Origin: AC-37 sp034663685 | GTDB lineage: Bacteria > Actinomycetota > Thermoleophilia > Solirubrobacterales > Thermoleophilaceae | Assembly (NCBI GenBank): GCA_034663685.1 | Contig: JAXDJC010000196.1 | Coordinates: 1 to 52,987 of the forward strand | Direction of reading: 5' to 3' | Length of the DNA: 52,987 bases | Shown: one piece after another, positions 43,551 through 51,108 of the stretch | Layout: each line of letters starts with the position of its first letter | Numbering within the stretch: the first letter of the stretch is position 1 | Notes under the pieces: model-generated | Database searches by the model: none | Seen by the model: the letters and a program-made list of their open reading frames with translations, nothing else | What the model was told of the DNA's origin: nothing | Made by a program: the position numbers and the translations under genes

Positions 43551-44309
43551 TTGATCCTCGAACGCTCCTGTCTCGCGGTGGTGCCCGCCTATAACGAGTC
43601 CGGCACCGTCGGGCGCGTCATCGACGCCCTTCGGGAGAACGCCCCGGCGTTCGACGTGCTGGTGATCGACGACGGCTCGACCGACTCAACCTCCGGCGAT
43701 GCCGCGCGCGCCGGCGCCCGCGTGGTGCGCCACCCCTACAACCTCGGGATCGGCGGCGCGGTGCAGTCCGGCTTCAAGTTCGCGCTCGAGAACGGCTACG
43801 ACTACATGATCCAGGTGGACGGCGACGGCCAGCACGACCCCTGCGAGATCGCCAAGCTCGTTAGCGAGATGGAGGCCGACCCGGCCATCGACGTGGTCTG
43901 CGGCTCGCGCTTCCTCGAGGACCTCGAGTACCGCGGCCCCGTGAGCCGCCGCGCGGGCATCCACATCTTCGCGTTCATCCTGTCCCGCGTGGTCGGGCAG
44001 AAGGTGACCGACCCCACGTCGGGCTTCCGGCTCTACAACAAGCGCGCGATCGGCCTGTTCGCCCGCGACTACCCGCACGACTACCCGGAGGTCGAGGCCG
44101 TGCTCGTGCTCCACCACCACCGGCTGCGGATGCGCGAGGTTGCGGTGCGGATGTTCGCGCGCGGCGGCGGCAGGTCGTCGATCCGCTCGGGCAAGTCGGT
44201 CTACTACATGATCAAGGTGCTCCTGGCGATCTTGGTCGGGCTCGCGCGGCGCCGGCCGGTCGTGGAGCCGGGTGACGAGGCACCCGTGGCCGCGGCGCAC
44301 GGGATCTGA
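43551..44309 (+). CDS. GT2 glycosyltransferase, polyprenyl-phosphate sugar synthase type
   Basis: 252 residues, TTG 43551. CLAVVPAYNESGTVGRVID, VIDDGSTDST and QVDGDGQHDP (metal site) mark a DPM1/GtrB-like enzyme that charges polyprenyl phosphate with a sugar. A single hydrophobic stretch is near 215-232. It has a one-base overlap with the DUF2304 gene, a pairing commonly seen, in which the small membrane protein may anchor or assist. The 60-bp gap upstream has a TAACCT box but no clear ribosome-binding site. Confidence 0.88.
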   Translation: MILERSCLAVVPAYNESGTVGRVIDALRENAPAFDVLVIDDGSTDSTSGDAARAGARVVRHPYNLGIGGAVQSGFKFALENGYDYMIQVDGDGQHDPCEIAKLVSEMEADPAIDVVCGSRFLEDLEYRGPVSRRAGIHIFAFILSRVVGQKVTDPTSGFRLYNKRAIGLFARDYPHDYPEVEAVLVLHHHRLRMREVAVRMFARGGGRSSIRSGKSVYYMIKVLLAILVGLARRRPVVEPGDEAPVAAAHGI

Positions 44310-44758
44310 TGGAGACGCGCGTACAGATAGTCGCGATCGTGGTCTCCACCCTGCTGCTGGTGGGGCTCTTCGAGCTCGTGCGCCAGCGGCGGCTGCTCGA
44401 GCGCTACGCGCTGCTCTGGATGGGCAGCGCGCTCGCGCTGCTCGTGCTGTCGATCTGGACCGGCCTGCTCACCAAGCTCGCCAACGCGGTTGGGATCTTC
44501 TACCCCCCGTCGGCGCTGTTCGTGTTCGCGTTCGGGTTCATCCTGATCCTGCTGCTGCACTTCTCGGTGGCCGTGTCCAAGCTGGCCGACCAGAACAAGG
44601 TGCTGGCCCAGCAGCTCGCGCTGCTCGAGGAGCGCCAGCGCCAGGCGGAGCTACGCGAGCAGCAGCAGCCGGCTACCCCTTCGCCAGCGCCTCCACCTTC
44701 GGACCCATCGCCTCAGCGAGAGCGATCAGCCCCGACAGCGGCCGGACCAGCACGGTGA
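44309..44758 (+). CDS. DUF2304 family small membrane protein
   Basis: 149 residues, ATG sharing one base with the previous stop (TGATG). Three membrane helices occupy about 7-24, 34-52 and 68-90 (LLLVGLFELVRQRRLLERY at the first junction). A Gln/Glu-rich coiled coil and a Pro/Ser tail follow. It is commonly next to DPM1-like GT2 genes and is presumed to assist them at the membrane. Its 3' end overlaps the convergent NTF2-like gene by 86 bp, in the region coding the variable tail. Confidence 0.87.
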   Translation: METRVQIVAIVVSTLLLVGLFELVRQRRLLERYALLWMGSALALLVLSIWTGLLTKLANAVGIFYPPSALFVFAFGFILILLLHFSVAVSKLADQNKVLAQQLALLEERQRQAELREQQQPATPSPAPPPSDPSPQRERSAPTAAGPAR

Positions 44759-45065
44759 GCTCGGCGATCCGGCCGTCGCTCGTGGCCCGGAAGAGGTCCA
44801 CGCCGGTCACCTCGCGCTCGCCCACCTTCGCCTCGAAGACGAGGCCGAACATCTCCTCGCCCTCCATGGCGTCGATGTAGCGGAACTCCTCGAAGACCTC
44901 CGATACGGCCTTGAGCACGAGCGCCACGGTCTCGCTGCCGCGGAACGGCTGGAACGAGACCGGGCTGTTGAAGAGCACCGTGGGAGCCAGCAGCTCGGTG
45001 AGCCCGTCGATGTGACCGGCCTCGACCGCGGTACGAAATCGCTCTGCAACTGCCCTGGCGTCCAC
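44673..45065 (-). CDS. NTF2-like (SnoaL/polyketide-cyclase-type) protein
   Basis: 130 residues, GTG 45063-45065. It shows the cone-shaped NTF2-like pattern: a helix MDARAVAERFRTAVEAGHIDGLTELLAPTV region at the N-terminus, then strands ending TSDGRIAELTVLVRPLSGL. Members are small-molecule isomerases, cyclases or binding proteins. No catalytic residues are assignable. Its last 86 bp overlap the 3' end of DUF2304 in the opposite direction, so the two genes are read antisense. A TACCGT box lies 10 nt before the start. Confidence 0.75.
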   Translation of the reverse strand: MDARAVAERFRTAVEAGHIDGLTELLAPTVLFNSPVSFQPFRGSETVALVLKAVSEVFEEFRYIDAMEGEEMFGLVFEAKVGEREVTGVDLFRATSDGRIAELTVLVRPLSGLIALAEAMGPKVEALAKG

Positions 45066-45106
45066 AGGACCCCGTACGGTACCCGCAACTTTCCGGTCAG
45101 CCCGTG

Positions 45107-45134
45107 TTGGGGCTGACGACTTGGCTTCTAGACT
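45107..45134 (+). promoter_or_regulatory. candidate promoter (-35 TTGGGG, -10 TAGACT) for the WecG unit
   Basis: TTGGGG (45107-45112) and TAGACT (45129-45134) are 16 bp apart. The predicted transcript begins near 45142 and has a leader of about 62 nt before GTG 45204. Confidence 0.4.
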
Positions 45135-45203
45135 CGAATCGAGTGTCCGTGACGGGGGGCCTCACGGTTTGCACGGCTCCCCCCTCGGGCATCGGAACAC
45201 GAA

Positions 45204-46097
45204 GTGACTCCCCCCGAGCCCCAGATCGTCGGCGAGCCGCTGCCCGGCTCGCTCATCTCGTTCCCGGACACCCGGGAGCGCGCAAGCCTGGACGAGCACG
45301 CGCTGCCGAGCCCGGCGGAGATCGGCACCCGCGAGATCCTCGGCATCCCGATCTCGATGACGGACTACTCCCAGGCGATGGAGGTCATGGACGGGATGAT
45401 CGCCCGGCGCGAGCGCGGCTACGTGTGCTGCGCCCCCGTCCACGCCTTGATGGTGGCCCAGCGCGATCCCGAGACGCGGGCCGCGCTCAGGGGCGCCTCG
45501 CTGACCGTTCCGGACGGCATGCCGCTGGTGTGGGCCGCCAACCTGATGGGCGAGAGCCTCGGCGACCGCGTCTACGGCCCCGACCTGATGACCCGCTACA
45601 ACGAGCGCTGCCGCGACCACGGCCACCGCGTGTGGCTCTACGGCGGGCGCGACCAGGGCTCGCTCGCCCAGCTCGCTCTCAACATGCACAAGGCCAACCC
45701 GGGGATGCGCATCGTCGGCGGCTACTCGCCCCCCTTCCGCCCGCTCACCGAGAGCGAGGAGGACGAGATCGCCCGTCAGATCAACGCGGCCAAGCCGGAC
45801 GTGATCTGGGTCGGGATCGGCGTGCCCAAGCAGGAGAAGTGGATGGCGCGGATGCGCGACAAGCTCGACGTGCCGGTGATGTGCGGCACGGGCGCGGCGT
45901 TCGACTTCCTCGCCGGCCGCGTGTCGCAGGCGCCGCCGTGGATGCAGCGCCGCGGGCTCGAGTGGACCTACCGGATCGCCCAGGAGCCGCGCCGGCTGCT
46001 TCCGCGCTACCTGTATTACAACCCGGCGTTCGTGGCGGCCGTCAGCCGCCAGGTCGTGAGCGAGCGCCGCCGCCGCACCAGCATCGCCGCCGGATAG
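45204..46097 (+). CDS. WecG/TagA/CpsF-type glycosyltransferase (GT26)
   Basis: 297 residues, GTG 45204. After a 45-residue variable start come the family blocks: GIPISMTDYSQAMEVMD, CCAPVHALMVAQRD, TVPDGMPLVWAA (catalytic Asp), LYGGRDQGSLAQLA, VGIGVPKQEKWMAR and CGTGAAFDFLAGR. These enzymes add the second sugar (usually ManNAc or ManNAcA) to lipid-linked GlcNAc. The nucleotide-sugar dehydrogenase directly downstream may supply a uronate donor such as UDP-ManNAcA. The stop TAG also opens the TAGGCT box of that gene. Confidence 0.92.
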   Translation: MTPPEPQIVGEPLPGSLISFPDTRERASLDEHALPSPAEIGTREILGIPISMTDYSQAMEVMDGMIARRERGYVCCAPVHALMVAQRDPETRAALRGASLTVPDGMPLVWAANLMGESLGDRVYGPDLMTRYNERCRDHGHRVWLYGGRDQGSLAQLALNMHKANPGMRIVGGYSPPFRPLTESEEDEIARQINAAKPDVIWVGIGVPKQEKWMARMRDKLDVPVMCGTGAAFDFLAGRVSQAPPWMQRRGLEWTYRIAQEPRRLLPRYLYYNPAFVAAVSRQVVSERRRRTSIAAG

Positions 46098-46100
46098 GCT
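46095..46100 (+). promoter_or_regulatory. -10 box TAGGCT built on the previous stop codon
   Basis: The TAG stop of the WecG-type gene begins TAGGCT, which is 7 nt before ATG 46108. Confidence 0.55.
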
Positions 46101-46107
46101 CAGGGCC

Positions 46108-47343
46108 ATGCCCGCGGACGTCGCGATCGTGGGGCTGGGCCGCATCGGCCTTCCCCTGGCACTCTCCTTCGCCGATCGCGGCCTGAACGTGATCGGCGTG
46201 GACCGCGAGCCGCGGGTGCTCGAGACGGTTCGCGCCGGGCAGATGCCGTTCCACGAGACGGGAACCCAGGAGCTGCTCGAGCGCGTGATCGAGGGCGACC
46301 GGCTGACGCTCTCCCAGCGGATCCAGGACGCCGCCGAGGCGGACCAGATCGTGCTCACGCTCGGCACGCCCACGCACGTGCACATCGAGATCGACATCTC
46401 GCAGATCCGCAGCGCGATCGACGCCCTGCTGCCGCTGCTGCGCGAGGGCCAGACGATCATCCTGCGCTCCACCGTGGCCCCCGGCACCACCGAGTGGGTG
46501 GCGGGCTACATCGAGCAGCGGCGCGGGTTCACGGCCGGCGTGGACGTGTACGTGGCGCACGTGCCCGAGCGCATCGCGGTCAACCACTTCCTGGAGGAGA
46601 TCTCCACGCTGCCCACGATCGTCGGCGGCGTGGGCGAGGCCTCCGGCGAGGCCGCCGCACGGCTCTTCGGCGTGTTCGGCACCGACATCGTGCAGACCTC
46701 GGCGGTGCAGGCCGAGCTGGCCAAGATCTGGACCAACATCCTCCGCTACACGCAGTTCGCGCTCCCCAACCTCCTGATGATGGAGTGCGAGCAGAACGGC
46801 GCGAACGTCTTCGACGTTATCGAGCTGATCAACCACGACTACCCGCGCGGCGGGATCATGCAGCCGGGGCTCACCGCGGGCACGTGCCTGCGCAAGGACT
46901 TCGCGTTCTCCGAGGAGCGCTCCCGGGCGCCGGGCATGCTGCTGTCGGTCTCGCGGGTGCACGAGTCGGTGCCGCTGTTCCTGGTCGAGGGGCTCAAGCG
47001 GCGCCTGGGCGGCTCGCTGCGCGACTGCAAGGTGGCCGTGCTCGGGCTCACGTTCAAGCGCGACTCCGACGACGTGCGCGACTCGCTCGCCGCCAAGCTG
47101 ATCCGGCTGCTCGAGCGCGAGCTGGCCCACGTGTCGCGTCACGACCCCTACGTCTCGGAGGGCACCGAGTCGCTCGAGTCCGCGCTGGCGGGCGCCGACG
47201 CCGTCGTGGTGGCCACCAACCACTCCGAGTACGAGGAGATCCTCCCCCTGCTCCCCCACGACGCGGTTATCGTGGACCCCTGGAACGTGACGGGAACCGG
47301 GGAAGTGTTCGCGGCGGTCCGCGAGCTGGCGCGCAACCGCTGA
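46108..47343 (+). CDS. nucleotide sugar dehydrogenase (UDP-ManNAc/UDP-glucose dehydrogenase family)
   Basis: 411 residues, ATG. GLGRIGLPLA is the NAD site (9-18). The active-site Cys is C260 in TAGTCLRKDF, and LGLTFKRDSDDVRDS lies in the C-terminal domain. It oxidises a UDP-hexose or UDP-N-acetylhexosamine to the uronate in two steps. The neighbouring WecG-type transferase favours UDP-ManNAc as substrate (WecC role), but UDP-glucose or UDP-GlcNAc is possible. The MFS gene follows with a CTGA overlap. Confidence 0.93.
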   Translation: MPADVAIVGLGRIGLPLALSFADRGLNVIGVDREPRVLETVRAGQMPFHETGTQELLERVIEGDRLTLSQRIQDAAEADQIVLTLGTPTHVHIEIDISQIRSAIDALLPLLREGQTIILRSTVAPGTTEWVAGYIEQRRGFTAGVDVYVAHVPERIAVNHFLEEISTLPTIVGGVGEASGEAAARLFGVFGTDIVQTSAVQAELAKIWTNILRYTQFALPNLLMMECEQNGANVFDVIELINHDYPRGGIMQPGLTAGTCLRKDFAFSEERSRAPGMLLSVSRVHESVPLFLVEGLKRRLGGSLRDCKVAVLGLTFKRDSDDVRDSLAAKLIRLLERELAHVSRHDPYVSEGTESLESALAGADAVVVATNHSEYEEILPLLPHDAVIVDPWNVTGTGEVFAAVRELARNR

Positions 47344-48956
47344 GCCCCTCCGCGCGGCAGAAGCGCTTCACGCTCGTGGCGTGCATCCTCGCGTCCACCA
47401 CGGTCTTCATCGACGGCACCGTGGTGAACGTGGCGCTGCCGGCCATCAGCCACGACCTGCACGCCGGGCTGGCCACCCAGCAGTGGGTGATCGAGTCCTA
47501 CCTGCTGATGCTGGGGTCGCTGATCCTGATCGGCGGCTCTCTGAGCGACCTGTTCGGACGCCGGCGCGTGTTCGGGATCGGCGTGGCCGGGTTCGGCGTC
47601 ACGTCCGTGATCTGCGCCGCGGCGCCCACGGCGGAGCTGCTGGTGGCCGCGCGGGCCCTGCAGGGGATCGCGGGCGCGCTGCTCGTGCCGAGCGCGCTGG
47701 CCGTGATCGTCTCCACCTTCGACGAGAGCGAGCGCGGCGCGGCGATCGGGTCCTGGACGGCATGGAGCGGCGTGTCCACCCTGATCGGCCCGTTCCTCGG
47801 CGGCGTGCTGGTGCAGGCGGCCTCGTGGCGGCTCGTGTTCGGCATCTCGCTGATCCCGGTGGCCGGGGCGCTGTACCTGATCGTCAGGCACCTGCCGAGG
47901 GACCTCGACGCCGTGGTTCACCGCCACGTCGACTACCCCGGCGCGGTCCTCTGCGCGCTCGGGCTGAGCGGTTTGGTGCTCGGGCTGATCGAGCAGCCCT
48001 CACAGGGCTGGGGCGACCCGCTGGTGGCGGGGCCGCTCGTGGGCGGCGCGGCCTGCATGGCGCTGTTCCTCTTCCAGGAGCGCCGCTCCCCGGACCCGAT
48101 GCTGCCGCTCGGGCTGTTCCGGCGGCGCAACTTCGCGGCCGGCAACCTCGCCACGTTCGCCATCTACGGCGGGCTTGGCGGCGGCTTCTTCTTCCTCCCG
48201 ATCTTCCTCCAGGGCGTGGCCGGTTACTCGCCGGTCAAGGCGGGCCTGGCGCTCGTGCCGATGACGGTCGTGCTGTTCCTCTTCTCCAAGCGCTTCGGAG
48301 CGCTGGCCGACCGGATCGGCGCGCGGCCGCTGATGACCGTGGGGCCGCTGATCGCGGCGGGGGGGATGCTCCTGCTGCTGCGCCTCGACGAGCACGCGTC
48401 CTATTTCACGGGCGTGGTCCCGGCGGTGCTGGCGTTCGGGTTCGGGATGGCGATGGTGGTGGCGCCGCTCACCGCCACCGTGCTCGCGGATGCCGACCAG
48501 CAGCACGCGGGAATCGCGTCCGGCGTGAACAACGCGATCTCCCGGGTGGCGACCCTGGTGGCAATCGCAGCGGTGGGCGCGCTCGTGGCGGCGCAGTTCG
48601 GGTCCTCGCTCGATGGGAAGCTCGACCGGGCCGGGCTGCCGCCCGCGGCGCGCAGGGTGGCCGACCAGGCCAAGTCGCGCCCGCTCGACCCGCAGCCGCC
48701 GAGCGGGATCGCGGGCCCGCGCCGCGCGGCCATCGAGAGCGCGCAGCGCGCGGCGGCGATCGACGCGTTCCGCGTGGCCGCCGGGTCCTCGGCGCTGCTC
48801 ATGCTGCTCGGCGGCGTGATCTCGGCGGCCGGGCTGCGCACCTCGCGCCGGGAGGCCCACTGCGAGGAGTGCCCCGGCGGCGCGCTGGTGGGCGCCAGCG
48901 AGGAGGTGGCACGCGTGCGCGTCCCGGACCGCGTTGCCGAGCCGGTCGCCGGGTAA
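47340..48956 (+). CDS. MFS transporter, DHA2 (EmrB/QacA) family, probable CTG start
   Basis: 538 residues if started at CTG 47340, which shares TGA with the previous gene (CTGA). The first canonical codon, GTG 47376, would cut into helix 1 (KRFTLVACILASTTVFIDGT). About 14 membrane helices are predicted, with the DHA2 motifs DGTVVNVALPAI in helix 1, GSLSDLFGRRRVFGIG (motif A) in the loop after helix 2, and ARALQGIAGALLVPSA. The C-terminal 60 residues are hydrophilic. It exports a small molecule by proton antiport. Its place between glycan genes does not prove a glycan role. Stop TAA belongs to the next TAACCT box. Confidence 0.9.
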   Translation: MSPSARQKRFTLVACILASTTVFIDGTVVNVALPAISHDLHAGLATQQWVIESYLLMLGSLILIGGSLSDLFGRRRVFGIGVAGFGVTSVICAAAPTAELLVAARALQGIAGALLVPSALAVIVSTFDESERGAAIGSWTAWSGVSTLIGPFLGGVLVQAASWRLVFGISLIPVAGALYLIVRHLPRDLDAVVHRHVDYPGAVLCALGLSGLVLGLIEQPSQGWGDPLVAGPLVGGAACMALFLFQERRSPDPMLPLGLFRRRNFAAGNLATFAIYGGLGGGFFFLPIFLQGVAGYSPVKAGLALVPMTVVLFLFSKRFGALADRIGARPLMTVGPLIAAGGMLLLLRLDEHASYFTGVVPAVLAFGFGMAMVVAPLTATVLADADQQHAGIASGVNNAISRVATLVAIAAVGALVAAQFGSSLDGKLDRAGLPPAARRVADQAKSRPLDPQPPSGIAGPRRAAIESAQRAAAIDAFRVAAGSSALLMLLGGVISAAGLRTSRREAHCEECPGGALVGASEEVARVRVPDRVAEPVAG

Positions 48957-48959
48957 CCT
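48954..48959 (+). promoter_or_regulatory. -10 box TAACCT built on the previous stop codon
   Basis: TAACCT starts at the TAA stop of the MFS gene and lies 6 nt before ATG 48966. Confidence 0.55.
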
Positions 48960-48965
48960 CGCCGC

Positions 48966-49934
48966 ATGGCCCGGGTGCTCGTGACAGGGGGTGCGGGGAC
49001 GATCGGCGGCGCGGTCGTGCGCCGGCTGATCCGCGATCCGGACTGGGAGGTGCGCGTGGCCGACCAGCGCGAGGCGCCGGCGTGGATGCGCGAGGCGTGC
49101 GAGGTGCACACGGGCGACCTGCTCGACCCGCGCGAGGCCGCGGCGGCCGCCGGCGGCTGCACCCACGTGATCCACCTCGCCGCGATCGTGGGCGGGATCG
49201 GCAACTTCCACAAGCTCCCGCACACGCTGCTCGAGGTGAACACCGGCCTGTTCAACACGATCTTCCGTGCCGCGCTCGACGAGCGGGTCGAACGGCTGGT
49301 CTACGTGTCCTCGTCGATGGTGTTCGAGCGGGCCACCGAGTTCCCCACCACCGAGTCGCACATCCGCGACACGGGCATCCCGGACTCGGCCTACGGGTTC
49401 TCCAAGCTCGCGGGCGAGGTCTACTGCCGTGCCCTCGCCGACGAGCACGGGCTGCCGTACACGATCTGCCGCCCGTTCAACGCCTACGGCCCGGGCGAGA
49501 TGCCCGAGCACGAGCCGGGGATCGCGCACCTGGTGCCGGACCTGATCAAGAAGGTGCTCGACGGCCGGCGGCCGCTGCAGATCTTCGGCTCCGGCGAGCA
49601 GACCCGCACGCTCACCCACATCGACGACATCGCCGAGGGGATCGTGACCGCGATGGCGCACCCCGCCGGCGAGAATCAGGACTTCAACATCTCCGCCTCC
49701 GAGGAGCTGACCGTGACCGACATCGCTCGGCTGGTCTGGGAGGCGTGCGGCGAGTCGCCCGACGAATTCCTGCTCGAGCGGCTGCCGAGCTACACCGTCG
49801 ACGTGCAGCGCCGCTGGCCGTCGGTGGAGAAGGCGCGCGAGCTGATCGGGTTCGAGGCGCGGGTGCCGCTGCGCGACGGCCTGGGCGAGACTGTCGCCTG
49901 GCTGCGCGAGCAGCGGGCCGCGGCCCCCGCCTGA
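48966..49934 (+). CDS. NAD-dependent sugar-nucleotide epimerase/dehydratase (SDR)
   Basis: 322 residues, ATG. TGGAGTIGG (7-15) binds NAD, SSSMVFE and YGFSK form the catalytic set, and RPFNAYGPGEMPEHEPG is family-typical. HLAAIVGGIGNFHKLPH suggests similarity to GDP- or UDP-sugar epimerases of the GalE/GME type. The substrate cannot be decided. It closes the plus-strand block; a hairpin lies between it and the convergent GT4 gene. Confidence 0.85.
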   Translation: MARVLVTGGAGTIGGAVVRRLIRDPDWEVRVADQREAPAWMREACEVHTGDLLDPREAAAAAGGCTHVIHLAAIVGGIGNFHKLPHTLLEVNTGLFNTIFRAALDERVERLVYVSSSMVFERATEFPTTESHIRDTGIPDSAYGFSKLAGEVYCRALADEHGLPYTICRPFNAYGPGEMPEHEPGIAHLVPDLIKKVLDGRRPLQIFGSGEQTRTLTHIDDIAEGIVTAMAHPAGENQDFNISASEELTVTDIARLVWEACGESPDEFLLERLPSYTVDVQRRWPSVEKARELIGFEARVPLRDGLGETVAWLREQRAAAPA

Positions 49935-49951
49935 GCCACGCGCGGCGACTT

Positions 49952-49968
49952 TCCCACAGCATGTGGGG
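49952..49968. terminator. hairpin between convergent genes
   Basis: CCCACA-GCA-TGTGGG (49953-49967), with a further T/G pair outside, stands in the 34-bp gap between the two stop codons. There is no T-run on either strand, so if it terminates, it does so in a non-classical or bidirectional way. Confidence 0.45.
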
Positions 49969-51108
49969 TCAATCGACCACGCGTTCGTAGATCGCGAGCA
50001 GCTCCCGCAGGTAACGGGCCTCGCCGAAGCGCTCGCGCGCCCGTGCCAGCGCGGCCTCGCCCTCGTCGGCGCGGTGGCCGGAGTCGTCCCAGAGCGCGGA
50101 CATCGCGCCGGCCAGGGACTCGGGGTCGCGGCGGGCCACGCAGCGTCCCTCGCCAGCCACCTCCGGTAGCGATCCGCTGCGCGCCGCCACGACGGGCACG
50201 CCCGCCGCCATCGCCTCGAGCGCGGCGAACGGCATCACGTCGGGCCCGACCGAGGGGACGACCGCCATCGCGGCGCCGCGCAGCAGCTCCCGTATGCGCT
50301 CGGGCGGGACGCGTCCGAGGAACTCAACGGGTGCGTCCAGCGACGCGGCGAGGCCCCAGAGCTCCTCGGCGAGCGGCCCGTCGCCCGCGATCCGGAGCGG
50401 GACGTGCGAGAGCGCCGCGGCGCGAATGGCGTGGGCGAAGCCCTTCTCGGACGCCAGGCGCCCGGAGGCGAGCGCATACGTCCCCTCACCCGCAGCCGTT
50501 GCCGTCGCGAACTCCGACTCGGGCAGGTAGTTCGCCACCACCTCCGCCGACGGGAGCCCCAGCCGCGCGAGCTGTCCGGCCGCGAACGCGCTGGGCGTGA
50601 CGAACCGGTCGACCGCCTCGAACACCGCCGGCTGGTGGCGGGCCAGCGCGGCGGCGTACACGGCGGACTCCGGCGCCGAGCCGCGGCAGTTGAGCACCGC
50701 CCCCGGGAGGGTGAAGCGCCGGCGGCAGCGGAAGCAGGTCTCGCCGTCGCGGAAGGCCACGGCGATCGAGCAGAAGAGGCGGAAGTTGTGGAGGTGGAGC
50801 ACCACCCGCGCGCCGGCCTCGCGCGCGGCGGCGAGCGAGCGCGGGCCGAAGAGCGGGTTCATGTTGTGCACGTGCACCACCGTGGCGCCGAGGGCGCGCA
50901 CGGCATCGGCCACCTCGCGCGGCCGCTCGCCGCCCGCGAGCAGCGCCCGCGCCGCCCGCGCGCGCCCGGTGTCCGAGGAGTCGCGCAACAGCGCCGCGTG
51001 CTCGATCCCCGCGCGCTCGAGCGCTGCGAGCTGCAGCTCCACCGCGCGCTCCTCGCCCCCGCGCAGCCGGTAGCGGTTGTGGACCACCAGCACGCGCGGA
51101 GCGCTCAT
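49969..51108 (-). CDS. GT4-type glycosyltransferase with Cys-rich loop
   Basis: 379 residues, ATG 51106-51108 overlapping the upstream TGA (ATGA). The N-terminal strand is RVLVVHNRYRLRGGEE. The loop ETCFRCRRRFTLPGAVLNC carries three Cys residues, as in a subgroup of GT4 enzymes where they may bind metal. The donor-domain start ALASGRLASEKGF is present. The usual EFG-type Glu position reads GPDVMPFAALEAM, so the first Glu is not obvious. The two genes 51105 and 49969 form a small minus-strand pair. Confidence 0.87.
   Translation of the reverse strand: MSAPRVLVVHNRYRLRGGEERAVELQLAALERAGIEHAALLRDSSDTGRARAARALLAGGERPREVADAVRALGATVVHVHNMNPLFGPRSLAAAREAGARVVLHLHNFRLFCSIAVAFRDGETCFRCRRRFTLPGAVLNCRGSAPESAVYAAALARHQPAVFEAVDRFVTPSAFAAGQLARLGLPSAEVVANYLPESEFATATAAGEGTYALASGRLASEKGFAHAIRAAALSHVPLRIAGDGPLAEELWGLAASLDAPVEFLGRVPPERIRELLRGAAMAVVPSVGPDVMPFAALEAMAAGVPVVAARSGSLPEVAGEGRCVARRDPESLAGAMSALWDDSGHRADEGEAALARARERFGEARYLRELLAIYERVVD

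Noticed and set aside
43501..43554. A small leader ORF starting with GTC 7 nt after TAACCT.
   Set aside because: It has no canonical start, is 17 codons long, and its end overlapping the next TTG as TTGA may be chance. Without conservation data it is not supported.
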